A stretch of DNA of 64,000 bases from Methylobacter sp. KS41 (GTDB lineage Bacteria; Pseudomonadota; Gammaproteobacteria; Methylococcales; Methylomonadaceae): positions 1,274,501-1,338,500 of the forward strand of contig PHSP01000001.1 of the NCBI GenBank assembly GCA_002862125.1, in the 5' to 3' direction. The notes beneath the pieces were generated by a model. It saw nothing but the letters and a program-made list of their open reading frames with translations. It did not search any database and was not told where the DNA came from. Below, one piece after another: positions 36,473 through 46,692 of the stretch; the stretch's first letter is position 1; each line of letters begins with the position of its first letter. The translations under genes were made by a program, and so were the position numbers.

Positions 36473-36826
36473 CTACCTATCGCCTCGTTCAATGATAATG
36501 CCGACATCGCTGGCGCCGCGAATTGCGCCTTTTTTATTCAGGGTTATTTTTACCCAAGGCACATGAAATTCACTGCGGATGACAGCGGCTATTTCAGATA
36601 TCAATTTTTCAACGAGAAAAAACTGGCTGGCTTCGACAAAAGAGATAATGCGTTTGGAAACGGTTTTGTAATCAAGCGCGTATTGAATGTCATCAGTCTC
36701 GGCGGCTTTTTGTATGTCAAAAGCCATTTCAATATCAAGCACAACTGTTTGCTTGGTTTCCCTTTCCCAGTCATAAATCCCAATGATTGTTTCGATTTCA
36801 AGTCCGCCTAAAAAAATGATGTCCAT
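36473..36826 (-). CDS. folB: Dihydroneopterin aldolase FolB
   Basis: FolB splits dihydroneopterin to hydroxymethyl-dihydropterin, the substrate of FolK encoded just downstream. The 117 residues follow the family pattern: MDIIFLGGLEIETIIGIYDWE at the start, the YALDYKTVSKRI motif, LVEKLISEIA and a VKITLNKKGA strand. It is the first gene of the folB-folK pair and is divergent from plsY. Confidence 0.95.
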   Translation of the reverse strand: MDIIFLGGLEIETIIGIYDWERETKQTVVLDIEMAFDIQKAAETDDIQYALDYKTVSKRIISFVEASQFFLVEKLISEIAAVIRSEFHVPWVKITLNKKGAIRGASDVGIIIERGDR

Positions 36827-36920
36827 GGTTATTTCCGGTTATTATGTGCTAATTTAATAAAATGGTAAGTATCGGGGAAATGTGTCCTCCTTACAAGTTC
36901 TTAAATGAGGAAAGAGTTAC

Positions 36921-37493
36921 ATGATTGAATGGTTGTTAGTTCCGCTTGCCTACCTTATAGGTTCTATTTCCAGTGCAATAATTATTTGCCGATTGATGGG
37001 TTTGCCGGACCCCCGGGAACAAGGCTCAGGGAATCCGGGTGCAACTAATGTCATGCGTTTTGGCGGTAAAAAAGCGGCGGCAATAACATTACTGGGCGAC
37101 CTCCTTAAAGGCTTGATTCCCGTTTATATAGCCAAGGTATTGGGAATGTCTGTCGAGCAATTGTCAATCATCGGTCTGGCTGCATTTATGGGGCATCTTT
37201 ATCCGGTATTTTTTAAGTTTAAAGGCGGCAAAGGCGTTGCTACATCAATTGGCGTTTTACTTGGATTTTCCTGGTTGCTCGGTTTTGCATTTATCGGCAC
37301 TTGGCTGTTGGTATACAAGGTTGGCAAAATTTCCTCTTTATCCGCGTTGTTTGCTTCTGTTTTATCGCCTTTTTATGCCTGGTTTATAGTCGGCGATATG
37401 TCCATAACAGGAGTTTCAACACTCATGATGGTATTTTTGCTCTGGCGCCATAAAAGCAATATACAGAGATTGCTGAATAGAGAAGAAGACTAG
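36921..37493 (+). CDS. plsY: Glycerol-3-phosphate acyltransferase PlsY
   Basis: PlsY transfers the acyl group of acyl-phosphate to glycerol-3-phosphate, the first step of phospholipid synthesis. The 190-residue membrane protein has the three conserved motifs: [24 protein letters not shown] and the later [19 protein letters not shown]. Its stop codon overlaps the stop of the convergent tsaD (shared CTAG). The divergent plsY/folB arrangement is common in gammaproteobacteria. Confidence 0.96.
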   Translation: MIEWLLVPLAYLIGSISSAIIICRLMGLPDPREQGSGNPGATNVMRFGGKKAAAITLLGDLLKGLIPVYIAKVLGMSVEQLSIIGLAAFMGHLYPVFFKFKGGKGVATSIGVLLGFSWLLGFAFIGTWLLVYKVGKISSLSALFASVLSPFYAWFIVGDMSITGVSTLMMVFLLWRHKSNIQRLLNREED

Positions 37494-38539
37494 CCGGGAC
37501 GAGATGAAAGGGAGTTTTCACATTCTCTTTTGTCCCAGGACAACTCACTCATCGGCCAGCGTGGCCGGGCAAAAATCTCCAATCCCTGCTGTTGTCCGGC
37601 CACTAAGCGCTGACAGCCCGCGTAAGCAATCATGGCGCCGTTATCGGTACAAAATTCCGGTCTCGGAAAATAGATTTGCGCTTGTTCTTTGCTGGCCATT
37701 TCAGTCAGGAAAGCACGGATTTGTTTGTTGGCGCTCACACCGCCGGCAACCACCAGTCTTTTCAGTCCGGTTTGTTGTAAAGCACGCTTGCATTTAATAC
37801 TGAGCGTCTCTGCAACCGCTTGCTGGAAGGCAGCGGCAATATTTGCCTTGTCTTGCCAGTTTTTTTCAGAGGCGTTAATTGTATTAAGAGCAAAGGTTTT
37901 TAAGCCGCTAAAGCTAAAGTCTAGTCCCGGCCTGTCGGTCATAGGGCGAGGAAATTTAATCTGCGGCTTGCCGTGTTCAGCAAGAGCGGATAGTTTAGGC
38001 CCGCCGGGGTAGCCTAGCCCCAGCATTTTTGCCGTTTTATCAAAAGCCTCGCCCGCTGCATCATCGAGCGATTCGCCTAGCAACTGGTAATGACCAATCC
38101 CCTCGACTTGAACCAATAAAGTGTGGCCGCCGGAAATTAATAAAGCGACAAAAGGAAATTCCGGCGGGTTTTCTTCCAGCATGGGGGCAAGCAAGTGTCC
38201 CTCCATGTGATGAACCGCAAGCGCCGGTATCCGCCATGTCCACGCCAGGCTTCTGGCCATTGCCGCGCCAACTAATAAGGCACCCATGAGCCCCGGGCCC
38301 GCCGTGTAGGCAATACCGTTAATGTCTGTGCTCTGAAGTTGACTTTCGAGTAGTAATTGTTTAATGAGCGGGATTAATTTGCGGATATGGTCGCGTGATG
38401 CCAGCTCAGGAACCACGCCTCCATATTCGCTGTGCATTTCAACCTGACTGTGTAAAATATGATTAATCAAGCCCCGCCCGGAATGATAAATGGCGACGCC
38501 GGTTTCATCGCAGGAGGTTTCTATGCCTAAAACGTACAT
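37490..38539 (-). CDS. tsaD: tRNA N6-threonylcarbamoyladenosine transferase TsaD
   Basis: TsaD, with TsaB and TsaE, makes t6A37 in tRNAs that read ANN codons. The 349-residue protein starts [18 protein letters not shown] and carries the metal-binding HHMEGHL motif, ISGGHTLLV, and [12 protein letters not shown]. It is divergent from rpsU, the same arrangement as in E. coli, and converges on plsY with a 4-bp overlap. Confidence 0.97.
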   Translation of the reverse strand: MYVLGIETSCDETGVAIYHSGRGLINHILHSQVEMHSEYGGVVPELASRDHIRKLIPLIKQLLLESQLQSTDINGIAYTAGPGLMGALLVGAAMARSLAWTWRIPALAVHHMEGHLLAPMLEENPPEFPFVALLISGGHTLLVQVEGIGHYQLLGESLDDAAGEAFDKTAKMLGLGYPGGPKLSALAEHGKPQIKFPRPMTDRPGLDFSFSGLKTFALNTINASEKNWQDKANIAAAFQQAVAETLSIKCKRALQQTGLKRLVVAGGVSANKQIRAFLTEMASKEQAQIYFPRPEFCTDNGAMIAYAGCQRLVAGQQQGLEIFARPRWPMSELSWDKRECENSLSSRPG

Positions 38540-38546
38540 TGATTTT

Positions 38547-38574
38547 TTGAAAATTATAAAAGTGAATGTATAAT
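38547..38574 (+). promoter_or_regulatory. Sigma-70 promoter upstream of rpsU
   Basis: TTGAAA (38547-38552) and a perfect TATAAT (38569-38574) are 16 bp apart. Transcription would start near 38581, giving a leader of about 60 nt before rpsU. This is the expected promoter of the rpsU-yqeY-dnaG-rpoD block. Confidence 0.75.
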
Positions 38575-38644
38575 TAAGGGTTCTGTTTATTCAGTGGATA
38601 GTAAATATCCTCACGCTCAATCTTAACATAATTGGAATCATATA

Positions 38645-38878
38645 ATGCCGTCAGTGAAAATTAAAGAAAACGAACCTTTTGATATTGCAATCCGCCGCTT
38701 TAAACGCGCTTGTGAAAAAGCGGGCGTGTTGGCCGAAGTGCGCCGCCGCGAGTTTTATGAAAAACCAACCGCTGAGCGTAAACGTAAAGGCGCTGCCGCG
38801 GTTAAGCGTCACTTGAAGAAATTGGCGCGTGAGCGGTATGCGTTGAAAAATTTACGCCGCGGACGTCCAGTACTTTGA
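38645..38878 (+). CDS. rpsU: 30S ribosomal protein bS21
   Basis: This small basic protein of the 30S subunit is needed for efficient initiation. The 77 residues begin [20 protein letters not shown] and end with an Arg/Lys-rich tail. They are a little longer than the 71 residues of E. coli S21 through a modified C-terminus (NLRRGRPVL). It heads the macromolecular synthesis operon. Confidence 0.97.
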   Translation: MPSVKIKENEPFDIAIRRFKRACEKAGVLAEVRRREFYEKPTAERKRKGAAAVKRHLKKLARERYALKNLRRGRPVL

Positions 38879-38893
38879 TTTAAGGTTAATGTG

Positions 38894-39343
38894 ATGGAGT
38901 TGTTAACAGATCGTATCAAGGAGGATATGAAAGCCTGCATGAAGGCAGGCGATAAAGCCAGACTGGGAGTGATTCGCTTAATTTTAGCCGCCATAAAGCA
39001 GGTTGAAGTTGATGAGCGTATCCAACTGGATAATGATCGGGTAATCCTGGTGCTCGATAAGATGCTAAAGCAGCGCCGCGAATCTATCCGGCAGTTTGCT
39101 GATGCGGGCCGGAATGACCTGGTGGCGATTGAAGAGGCTGAAACTCTTGTGATTCAGGATTTTCTGCCTCAAGCTCTTGGCGAAGAAGAAATTGGCGCGA
39201 TGGTAAGCGCTGCCGTGACTGAATCAGGCGCGGAATCAATTAAAGATATGGGCAAAGTGATGGGCTTGCTCAAAGGGCAAATGCAAGGCCGCGCAGATAT
39301 GTCAGTTGTCAGCGCCAAAATTAAGGCAGCATTATCTGGTTAA
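38894..39343 (+). CDS. GatB/YqeY domain-containing protein
   Basis: The start is the ATG at 38894 (MELLTDRIKEDM) with AAGG eight bases upstream; an adjacent in-frame GTG at 38891 is less likely. The 149 residues match the YqeY family, which resembles the C-terminal tRNA-binding tail of GatB. Motifs include KDMGKVMGLLKGQMQGRADM near the end. Its precise function is unknown. It commonly sits between rpsU and dnaG, as here. Confidence 0.92.
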   Translation: MELLTDRIKEDMKACMKAGDKARLGVIRLILAAIKQVEVDERIQLDNDRVILVLDKMLKQRRESIRQFADAGRNDLVAIEEAETLVIQDFLPQALGEEEIGAMVSAAVTESGAESIKDMGKVMGLLKGQMQGRADMSVVSAKIKAALSG

Positions 39344-39366
39344 CTTGTTTTTTGTCCGGGTAACTT

Positions 39367-41088
39367 ATGTCCGGTAAAATTCCTCGCGAGTTTATTGATG
39401 AACTGTTGATGCGGGTTGATATAGTTGATTTAATCGATTCGCACGTTCCCCTTAAAAAAACGGGTGCAAATTATGTGGCCCGCTGCCCATTTCATGCTGA
39501 AAAAACCCCCAGCTTTTCTGTAAGCCAGCCAAAACAATTCTTCCATTGCTTTGGTTGCGGCATTAGCGGTAACGCCATTAGCTTTCTGATGAATTTCAGT
39601 CATCTTGATTTTGTGGAAGCTGTTGAGGACTTGGCAGGATTCGCCGGGATCGAAATACCCAGGGAGTCGATACAATATCAGCCAAAGCAGAAGAAAGAAG
39701 ATTTAAACAACCTGTATGCGCTGATGGAGCAGGTGGCTGCCTTTTATATGCAACGTTTGCGGTCTACCGATGAAGGGAAAAAAGCCGTTGAATATTTAAA
39801 AACCAGAGGGATAAGCGGCGACGTTGCCCGGGCTTTTATGCTGGGCTATGCACCCAATCAATGGAAGGGTTTGATTGACAAATTCGGTCGCGAGCTATTA
39901 ATGGCAGGCGGTTTGCTTGGCGCTAATGAAAACGGAGAGGTTTATGGGCGCTTTCGAGGCCGGATCATGTTCCCCATTCGGGACAAGCGCGCCCGAATTA
40001 TTGGTTTTGGCGGCCGGGCGCTTGACAATTCGTTGCCAAAATACTTGAATTCTCCTGAAACGTCTCTATTTCATAAAGGCAAGGAAGTTTATGGCTTGCA
40101 CGAACTCCTGCAAAAAAATTCGAAGCCGCAAAGGATTTTGATCGTTGAAGGCTATATGGATGTTATCGCCTTAGCTCAGTTTGGCATTCATTATGCCGTC
40201 GCTACTCTGGGAACGGCGACATCGCAGGCGCATCTTGATTTGCTGTTCCGGTTTTCCTCGGAACTGGTATTTTGTTTTGATGGCGACAGGGCTGGCCGCG
40301 AAGCGGCCTGGAGAGCGATAGCGTCAGTTTTTCCATCCCTGAAAGGCGGCCGGCAAATTCGAATTATGTTGTTGCCGCAAAATCATGATCCGGACTCATT
40401 GGTTCGAGATGAAGGACTTGATAAGTTTATAGAGCGCGTAGAAACAGCCCAGGTCTTGTCGGATTATTTTTTTGAACATTTCTCTAAAGACCTGAAATTA
40501 TCAGAAATGGAGAGCCGTTCCAGCTTGAAAGATGACGCTGAGTCCTATTTGAAGCAATTACCGATTGGCGCTTTCAGGGAGATGATGTTTGCGAAATTAT
40601 CCGATCTGGCTAAGCAATACATTTTGGACAACGAGGCCATGCTGGCTTATAAAAAACAGCAAAAAAATCATCGTCTGAATAGCGGCCGATTATCACTGCC
40701 CAGTTTTGTAATTTCGCTATTGCTTCAGAACCCCAAGTTTATAGAAATAGTTGGGCAAAAAGAGATTGACTGGAATCAGCTGGAATTTGACGGCATCGAA
40801 AAATTTAAAGCCATCCTGCAAATAGTTGCCGATAAAAAACCGGCAAATTATGGCGTATTGCTAGAGATATTTCGAAACCATCCGGATGAAACGATTGTAA
40901 AAAAATTGGCCGCATTTGAGTCACTGATTCCGGAAGACGGAATAGAAACCGAGTTTTGCGATGCGCTGAATGGCTTACTCAAACAAGGCAGGGAGGCCGG
41001 TCTCGCCAGATTATGGGCCAAGGCGCAAGGCGAGGGCTTGAATGTTCAAGAGCAGGAAACGTTAATAAAAATGTTGGCAAATAAATAG
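39367..41088 (+). CDS. dnaG: DNA primase DnaG
   Basis: DnaG makes RNA primers at the replication fork. The 573 residues have an N-terminal CHC2 zinc finger with C40, H43, C61 and C64, the RNA polymerase core with the TOPRIM signature VEGYMDV and its DGDRAGR acidic pair, and a C-terminal helicase-binding helical domain. Length is typical. It lies in the conserved rpsU-yqeY-dnaG-rpoD order. Confidence 0.97.
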   Translation: MSGKIPREFIDELLMRVDIVDLIDSHVPLKKTGANYVARCPFHAEKTPSFSVSQPKQFFHCFGCGISGNAISFLMNFSHLDFVEAVEDLAGFAGIEIPRESIQYQPKQKKEDLNNLYALMEQVAAFYMQRLRSTDEGKKAVEYLKTRGISGDVARAFMLGYAPNQWKGLIDKFGRELLMAGGLLGANENGEVYGRFRGRIMFPIRDKRARIIGFGGRALDNSLPKYLNSPETSLFHKGKEVYGLHELLQKNSKPQRILIVEGYMDVIALAQFGIHYAVATLGTATSQAHLDLLFRFSSELVFCFDGDRAGREAAWRAIASVFPSLKGGRQIRIMLLPQNHDPDSLVRDEGLDKFIERVETAQVLSDYFFEHFSKDLKLSEMESRSSLKDDAESYLKQLPIGAFREMMFAKLSDLAKQYILDNEAMLAYKKQQKNHRLNSGRLSLPSFVISLLLQNPKFIEIVGQKEIDWNQLEFDGIEKFKAILQIVADKKPANYGVLLEIFRNHPDETIVKKLAAFESLIPEDGIETEFCDALNGLLKQGREAGLARLWAKAQGEGLNVQEQETLIKMLANK

Positions 41089-41164
41089 TTTGATGTTACA
41101 TCTAAAAATATAGTAAAATTTTCTGTTAGGTATGATCGTGCTCAACAGAGTATTCAGTGAGTGA

Positions 41165-42982
41165 ATGATGAATCAAGAACAACAGCAGTCCCAGCTTAAA
41201 CAATTGATAGCAAAAGGCAAGATGCAGGGATACCTGACCTATGCCGAGGTTAATGATCACTTGCCCAGTGATATTGTTGATCCTGAACAAATTGAAGACA
41301 TCATTGGCATGATCAATGAGATGGGCATTCAGGTTTATGAAACTGCGCCTGATGAAGATTCTCTTATCACTGATTCAGCTGCTGTTACCACTGATGACGA
41401 AGACGCTGAAGAAGTTGCGGCTCTGGCTTCTGTTGACAGTGAGTTTGGCAGAACCACGGATCCGGTGCGCATGTATATGCGTGAAATGGGTTCAGTGGAA
41501 TTGTTAACGCGCTCCGATGAATTAAAAATCGCCAAGCGTATTGAAGAAGGGCAACAGCAGCTTGTTAAAGCCATTGCCCGATCCTGCGTGGTTGTTGACG
41601 ATTTTCTGCAGTCATTTGATAATGTTTCCGGTGAAGAAGGCGGAATTCGCCTGACCGATTTGATTTCTGGTTTTGTTGATTTAAGCGATGCTAATGACTT
41701 GGTTGCCGCCCTGCCAGCCAATGATGTTGTCGAAGAATCCGTGGCCGGCGCTGAAGATGAATTGAAAGGCCTCAATTACGAGGAAGTTCAGGAAAAAGTC
41801 GAGGCTCTTAGAAAACAGTTAAAAATAGCTTCATCAGCGATCAAAAAGCATGGCTATACCAGTGATAAAACGGAAAAAGCCTTTGAAATATTGGCTGAAT
41901 TGTTCATGGAATTTAAATGGACGCCGCAATATTTAAAAAAATTAACGGCTATTATCCCCAATGGCATCGCTATCGTCCGTGAGCAGGAAAAACTGATTCT
42001 GGATATCTTTGTAAAAGAAGGAACAATGTCCCGCAAGGACTTTATTGCCTCATTTACTGAAAATGAATCGAATTCAGAGTGGCTGGATCACTATCTGGAA
42101 GGCGGACATAGCTATTCGGAGGCATTAAAAGCCCGCGAAAAAGAGTTAAGGAAAGCGCAAAAAATATTAGCGGATATCGAGGCTGAATATGGCTTAACCA
42201 TCAGCGGGTTAAAAGATATTAACCGGCGCATGTCAATCGGCGAAGCCAAAGCAAGGCGCGCCAAAAAGGAAATGATCGAGGCTAATTTAAGGCTGGTTAT
42301 TTCGATTGCTAAAAAATACACTAATCGTGGTTTGCAGTTCCTTGATTTGATTCAGGAAGGTAATATTGGCTTAATGAAAGCAGTCGATAAATTCGAATAC
42401 CGTCGCGGTTACAAGTTTTCTACTTATGCAACATGGTGGATCAGACAGGCCATTACCCGATCCATTGCGGATCAGGCCAGAACCATTCGTATTCCAGTGC
42501 ACATGATAGAAACGATCAATAAATTGAACCGGATTTCCAGGCAGATTTTGCAGGAAATGGGGCGGGAAGCAACGCCGGAAGAATTGGCTGAGCGCATGGA
42601 AATGCCCGAAGATAAAGTCCGTAAAGTGTTAAAAATAGCCAAGGAGCCCATTTCAATGGAAACGCCTATCGGTGACGATGAAGATTCTCATTTGGGGGAT
42701 TTTATAGAAGATGCTAAAGTATTGTCACCAGTTGAAGCTGCTACCATTGCCGGTTTGCGTGAATCAACACAAAACGTGTTGGCGGGATTAACGGCGAGAG
42801 AAGCAAAGGTCCTGCGTATGCGTTTTGGTATCAATATGAATACTGATCATACCCTGGAAGAAGTTGGCAAACAGTTTGATGTAACGCGTGAGCGAATTCG
42901 TCAAATTGAAGCAAAAGCATTGAGAAAGTTAAGACATCCCTCCCGGTCAGAGCAATTAAGATGCTTTCTGGATGGTGAGTAG
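41165..42982 (+). CDS. rpoD: RNA polymerase sigma-70 factor RpoD
   Basis: This is the housekeeping sigma factor. The 605 residues show an acidic region 1.1, region 1.2 ([11 protein letters not shown]), the long non-conserved region, region 2 ([21 protein letters not shown], then [15 protein letters not shown]), region 3 and region 4 with a C-terminal helix-turn-helix ([20 protein letters not shown]). ATGs at 41165 and 41168 are both possible starts. It lies 76 bp after dnaG and 11 bp before the tRNA gene. Confidence 0.98.
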   Translation: MMNQEQQQSQLKQLIAKGKMQGYLTYAEVNDHLPSDIVDPEQIEDIIGMINEMGIQVYETAPDEDSLITDSAAVTTDDEDAEEVAALASVDSEFGRTTDPVRMYMREMGSVELLTRSDELKIAKRIEEGQQQLVKAIARSCVVVDDFLQSFDNVSGEEGGIRLTDLISGFVDLSDANDLVAALPANDVVEESVAGAEDELKGLNYEEVQEKVEALRKQLKIASSAIKKHGYTSDKTEKAFEILAELFMEFKWTPQYLKKLTAIIPNGIAIVREQEKLILDIFVKEGTMSRKDFIASFTENESNSEWLDHYLEGGHSYSEALKAREKELRKAQKILADIEAEYGLTISGLKDINRRMSIGEAKARRAKKEMIEANLRLVISIAKKYTNRGLQFLDLIQEGNIGLMKAVDKFEYRRGYKFSTYATWWIRQAITRSIADQARTIRIPVHMIETINKLNRISRQILQEMGREATPEELAERMEMPEDKVRKVLKIAKEPISMETPIGDDEDSHLGDFIEDAKVLSPVEAATIAGLRESTQNVLAGLTAREAKVLRMRFGINMNTDHTLEEVGKQFDVTRERIRQIEAKALRKLRHPSRSEQLRCFLDGE

Positions 42983-42993
42983 ATAAGGAACAC

Positions 42994-43070
42994 GGGCCCT
43001 TAGCTCAGTTGGTTAGAGCGTCCGACTCATAATCGGCAGGTCGTAGGTTCAAGTCCTACAGGGCCCACCA
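42994..43070 (+). tRNA. tRNA-Ile2 (anticodon CAU, lysidine type)
   Basis: A 77-nt cloverleaf with encoded CCA has the acceptor GGGCCCT/AGGGCCC, a D-arm GCTCAGTTGGTTAGAGC and a T-arm GTAGGTTCAAGTCCTAC. The anticodon loop CTCATAA has CAU. A CAU tRNA could be Met, but acceptor pairs C4-G69 and C5-G68, the TilS determinants of tRNA-Ile2, are present. The location just after rpoD matches ileX in E. coli. The outermost anticodon-stem pair (27-43) looks mismatched. Confidence 0.9.
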
Positions 43071-43078
43071 TTAATAAC

Positions 43079-43100
43079 AAGGCTGCTTATGCAGCCTTTT
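43079..43100 (+). terminator. Rho-independent terminator after tRNA-Ile2
   Basis: An 8-bp stem AAGGCTGC / GCAGCCTT (43079-43086 and 43091-43098) with a 4-nt loop ends in TTTT. It would end the rpsU-to-tRNA transcript before metK. Confidence 0.85.
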
Positions 43101-43137
43101 GTATATTTGGCTTATATCATTAAATGAAGGTGGTAAC

Positions 43138-44298
43138 GTGAGCAACAATTTTAGTTTTACATCTGAATCCGTTTCAGAAGGACATCCCGATAAAGTTGCG
43201 GATCAAATTTCGGATGCAGTTCTTGATGCTATCCTGGCTCAAGATCCCCGGGCAAGAGTTGCTTGTGAAACGCTGGTGAAAACCGGCATGGTTGTTCTGG
43301 CGGGGGAAATTACCACCAGCGCATGGGTTGATCTCGAAACTCTGGTCAGAAAAGTGGTTTGCGAAATCGGTTACGATCATGGCGATATAGGCTTTGATGG
43401 ACAAAGTTGCGCTGTTTTAAATGCCATTGGCAAGCAATCTCCTGATATCGCGATGGGCGTCGATGAAGATGAAAATCATGAGCAAGGCGCTGGCGATCAG
43501 GGCTTGATGTTTGGTTACGCCAGCAATGAAACCGATGTGTTAATGCCCGCCCCAATTACCTATGCACATTTGCTGGTCAAGCGCCAGTCTGAAGTCCGTA
43601 AGAATAAAACACTGCCGTGGTTGCGCCCCGATGCAAAAAGCCAGATAACTTTCAGGTACGAAAATAACAAGCCGGTAGCAATTGACGCAGTGGTTTTATC
43701 TACCCAGCATTCACCCGAAATTAATACCAAGTCATTGCATGAAGCGGTGATGGACGAAATAATTTTGCATGTCCTGCCTGCCGAATGGCTGCATAAAGAC
43801 ACCAAATATTTCATTAACCCAACTGGACAGTTCGTCATCGGGGGGCCTGTAGGCGATTGCGGATTAACGGGCCGTAAAATTATCGTTGACACCTACGGCG
43901 GAATGGCAAGACACGGAGGCGGTGCATTTTCGGGCAAGGACCCTTCCAAAGTTGACAGATCTGCTGCCTATATGGCGCGTTACGTAGCAAAAAACATTGT
44001 GGCAGCGGGTCTGGCCGAGCGTTGCGAGATTCAGGTTTCTTACGCTATTGGCATTGCAGAGCCCACATCAATTACTGTGGAAACCTTTGGCACCAGTAAG
44101 CTCAGTGAAGACAGACTGGTACAGATTATCAGGGATAACTTTGATCTCAGACCCAAGGGCTTGATTAAAATGCTGGATTTATTACGGCCCATCTATCAGT
44201 CCACAGCGGCCTATGGACACTTTGGCAGGACTGAAGACACGTTCAGCTGGGAAAAAACCGATAAAGTTGACGCATTAAAAGATGCGGCTGGTCTCTAA
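43138..44298 (+). CDS. metK: S-adenosylmethionine synthase MetK
   Basis: MetK makes SAM from methionine and ATP. The start is the GTG at 43138 ([19 protein letters not shown]) with AAGGTGG directly upstream. The frame is open to 43099, but that stretch covers the terminator. The 386 residues show GHPDK near the N-terminus, [10 protein letters not shown] for ATP binding, and [19 protein letters not shown]. It leads into ahcY 23 bp later. Confidence 0.97.
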   Translation: MSNNFSFTSESVSEGHPDKVADQISDAVLDAILAQDPRARVACETLVKTGMVVLAGEITTSAWVDLETLVRKVVCEIGYDHGDIGFDGQSCAVLNAIGKQSPDIAMGVDEDENHEQGAGDQGLMFGYASNETDVLMPAPITYAHLLVKRQSEVRKNKTLPWLRPDAKSQITFRYENNKPVAIDAVVLSTQHSPEINTKSLHEAVMDEIILHVLPAEWLHKDTKYFINPTGQFVIGGPVGDCGLTGRKIIVDTYGGMARHGGGAFSGKDPSKVDRSAAYMARYVAKNIVAAGLAERCEIQVSYAIGIAEPTSITVETFGTSKLSEDRLVQIIRDNFDLRPKGLIKMLDLLRPIYQSTAAYGHFGRTEDTFSWEKTDKVDALKDAAGL

Positions 44299-44321
44299 TA
44301 GCAACATAAACAGGATTCATA

Positions 44322-45614
44322 ATGAGCCAACAAGATTATAAAATTGCCGATATTGCATTAGCCGAATGGGGCCGAAAGGAAATCAATATTGCTGAAACAG
44401 AAATGCCGGGCCTAATGGCGCTTCGTGAAGAATATGGTCAGGAGCAACCGTTAAAAGGTGCGCGGATTGCCGGATGTCTGCACATGACCATACAAACAGC
44501 GGTATTGATTGAAACCCTGACTGCATTGGGCGCTGAAGTCCGCTGGTCATCGTGTAATATTTTTTCCACCCAGGATCATGCGGCGTCTGCAATGGCGGCG
44601 GCAGGTATTCCGGTTTTTGCCTGGAAAGGCGAAACCGAAGAAGAGGCCGAATGGTGTATCGCACAAACCATTGAAGGTCCGGAAGGCTGGAGACCCAATA
44701 TGATTCTGGATGATGGCGGCGATTTAACCAACATGATGCACGACAAGTATCCTGAATTAATGGCGGGCGTTAAAGGCTTATCTGAAGAAACTACGACAGG
44801 TGTCTTGCGTTTATATGAACGGGTAGCCAAAGGCACGTTAAAAACGCCCGCATTTAATGTCAATGACTCGGTGACCAAATCAAAATTCGATAACCTGTAC
44901 GGTTGCCGCGAGTCTTTGGTTGACGGCATCAAACGCGCGACCGACGTTATGGTTGCCGGTAAAATTGCCGTGGTCTGCGGTTACGGCGATGTAGGCAAGG
45001 GCTGCGCACAATCCTTGCGCGGCCTGGGCGCTACTGTATTGATCACTGAAATTGACCCTATTTGCGCGTTGCAAGCCGCTATGGAAGGTTACCGCGTAGT
45101 CACTATGGAAGAGGCCGCGCCTATCGCCAATATTTTTGTGACTGCAACCGGTAACTTTAGCATTATTACCCATGAACACATGCTAGCCATGAGAGATCAA
45201 GCAATAGTGTGTAATATTGGTCACTTTGATGCCGAAATTGAAATTGCTTCATTGCGTCAATATGAATGGGAAAATATTAAACCCCAGGTTGATCATGTTA
45301 TTTTTCCTGACGGCAAGCGGTTGATTATTTTGGCTGAAGGGCGCCTTGTTAATCTGGGCTGCGCTACAGGACACCCCAGCTTTGTGATGTCTAACTCGTT
45401 CTGCAACCAAGTTTTAGCGCAAATGGAACTGTGGAAAAATGCCGCTCAGTATGAAAACAAGGTCTATATCCTGCCTAAAAAACTGGATGAAAAAGTCGCC
45501 AGATCGCATCTCAAACAATTGGGCGTGAATTTGACAGTCTTAACTGACGCACAAGCCAAATACATCAATGTTCCGGTTGAAGGTCCCTATAAAGCGGATC
45601 ATTATCGTTATTGA
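44322..45614 (+). CDS. ahcY: Adenosylhomocysteinase AhcY
   Basis: AhcY hydrolyses S-adenosylhomocysteine to adenosine and homocysteine, removing the product inhibitor of methyltransferases. The 430 residues carry the SAHH signatures: [16 protein letters not shown], the catalytic [14 protein letters not shown] region, the NAD loop [16 protein letters not shown] and the C-terminal [12 protein letters not shown] precedes the start. It follows metK closely and forms a SAM cycle block with metF. Confidence 0.98.
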   Translation: MSQQDYKIADIALAEWGRKEINIAETEMPGLMALREEYGQEQPLKGARIAGCLHMTIQTAVLIETLTALGAEVRWSSCNIFSTQDHAASAMAAAGIPVFAWKGETEEEAEWCIAQTIEGPEGWRPNMILDDGGDLTNMMHDKYPELMAGVKGLSEETTTGVLRLYERVAKGTLKTPAFNVNDSVTKSKFDNLYGCRESLVDGIKRATDVMVAGKIAVVCGYGDVGKGCAQSLRGLGATVLITEIDPICALQAAMEGYRVVTMEEAAPIANIFVTATGNFSIITHEHMLAMRDQAIVCNIGHFDAEIEIASLRQYEWENIKPQVDHVIFPDGKRLIILAEGRLVNLGCATGHPSFVMSNSFCNQVLAQMELWKNAAQYENKVYILPKKLDEKVARSHLKQLGVNLTVLTDAQAKYINVPVEGPYKADHYRY

Positions 45615-45620
45615 TTTGTC

Positions 45621-45743
45621 ATCGTTCCCACGCTCCGGCCTGGGAATGCAGCCTGTAGAGACGCAGTAGTTTGCGTCTCGCATACAGCAGCACGGTACGC
45701 AAGGCGTCCACAGCGGTATCTCCACGTACACCGTGGGAACGAT
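45621..45743. repeat. 123-bp inverted-repeat (MITE/REP-like) element between ahcY and metF
   Basis: The element is bounded by perfect 12-bp inverted ends, ATCGTTCCCACG (45621-45632) and CGTGGGAACGAT (45732-45743). It contains an internal 8-bp hairpin GAGACGCA/TGCGTCTC (45658-45679) and TTCCCA...TGGGAA near the left end. No reading frame of note is present. Sequences of the form CGTTCCCACGCTCC recur in methanotroph genomes, from memory, so a mobile non-autonomous repeat is likely. It lies 30 bp upstream of metF. Confidence 0.75.
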
Positions 45744-45773
45744 ACATTTTAGATTCCCGTCAGTGAGACCAAA

Positions 45774-46619
45774 ATGCAATCACAAAAAACACACCCTCAG
45801 CTATTCAGTTTTGAATTTTATCCACCAAAAACGGAAGAAGGCGCTGAAAATTTGCAAATTGTGCATAGTAAGCTGGCAAAACTGAATCCTGACTTTTTTT
45901 CCGTCACCTTTGGTGCCGGGGGCTCAACACGCGACCTTACCTTCGACACTGTAATCGCTATCCAGGCAAAAGGCATAGCCGCCGCCCCGCATTTATCCTG
46001 TGTTGCCTCAACCAAAGACAATATTCGCGCTATCCTCAAAAGCTACCAGGATAATGGCATTGCCAAAATTGTTGCTTTAAGAGGCGATTTGCCTTCCGGC
46101 ATGATGTCCGCGGGTGAATTCCGCTACGCCAATGAACTGGTCGAGTTTATTCGCCAGGAAACAGGAGATTACTTTCAGATTCATGTCGCCGCCTACCCGG
46201 AAGTGCATCCGCAATCTGCAAGCGCCACGGAAGATTTCAAGAACTTCAAGCGTAAAGTGGAAGCCGGCGCTGATGCGGCGATTACCCAGTATTTTTATAA
46301 TGCCGAAGCGTATTTTTATTTCGTGGACGCCTGTGAAAAAAACGGCATAGATATTCCCATTGTTCCCGGTATTATGCCGATTACACAATATACGCAACTC
46401 TTCCGCTTTTCTGAAATGTGCGGCGCGGATATTCCCCGCTGGATGAGAAAACGCCTGGAAAGTTTTGGCGATGATCGCGCGTCAATACAAGACTTCGGCC
46501 TGGATTTGGTCAGCAATCTTTGTCAGCGTTTGTTAGACGGCGGCGCGCCAGGATTGCACTTTTACACCATGAATCAAGCCGCGCCTACTTTGGCGATTCT
46601 GGAGAATTTAAAGCGATAG
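45774..46619 (+). CDS. metF: 5,10-methylenetetrahydrofolate reductase MetF
   Basis: MetF reduces methylene-THF to methyl-THF, the methyl donor for methionine synthesis. The 281-residue FAD-dependent TIM barrel begins with LFSFEFYPPKTEEGA and includes FSVTFGAGGSTRD, the KIVALRGD flavin-binding segment and VPGIMPI. It follows metK and ahcY in the same direction, but a repeat element separates it from ahcY, so it may have a separate or altered transcript. Confidence 0.96.
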   Translation: MQSQKTHPQLFSFEFYPPKTEEGAENLQIVHSKLAKLNPDFFSVTFGAGGSTRDLTFDTVIAIQAKGIAAAPHLSCVASTKDNIRAILKSYQDNGIAKIVALRGDLPSGMMSAGEFRYANELVEFIRQETGDYFQIHVAAYPEVHPQSASATEDFKNFKRKVEAGADAAITQYFYNAEAYFYFVDACEKNGIDIPIVPGIMPITQYTQLFRFSEMCGADIPRWMRKRLESFGDDRASIQDFGLDLVSNLCQRLLDGGAPGLHFYTMNQAAPTLAILENLKR

Positions 46620-46692
46620 GTGTATGCATTTGCTATGCTTGTGTATCCGCCGGAACACAAGAATCCGGTAAATACTCATCGAGGTAAAAATC

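Noticed and set aside
44576-45179. Two roughly 100-codon minus-strand ORFs inside ahcY
   Set aside because: They overlap the strongly conserved AhcY coding sequence and carry no domain.
45615-45773. Possible SAM or SAH riboswitch upstream of metF
   Set aside because: The region is explained by a repeat with inverted ends and an internal hairpin; no riboswitch core motif is recognised.
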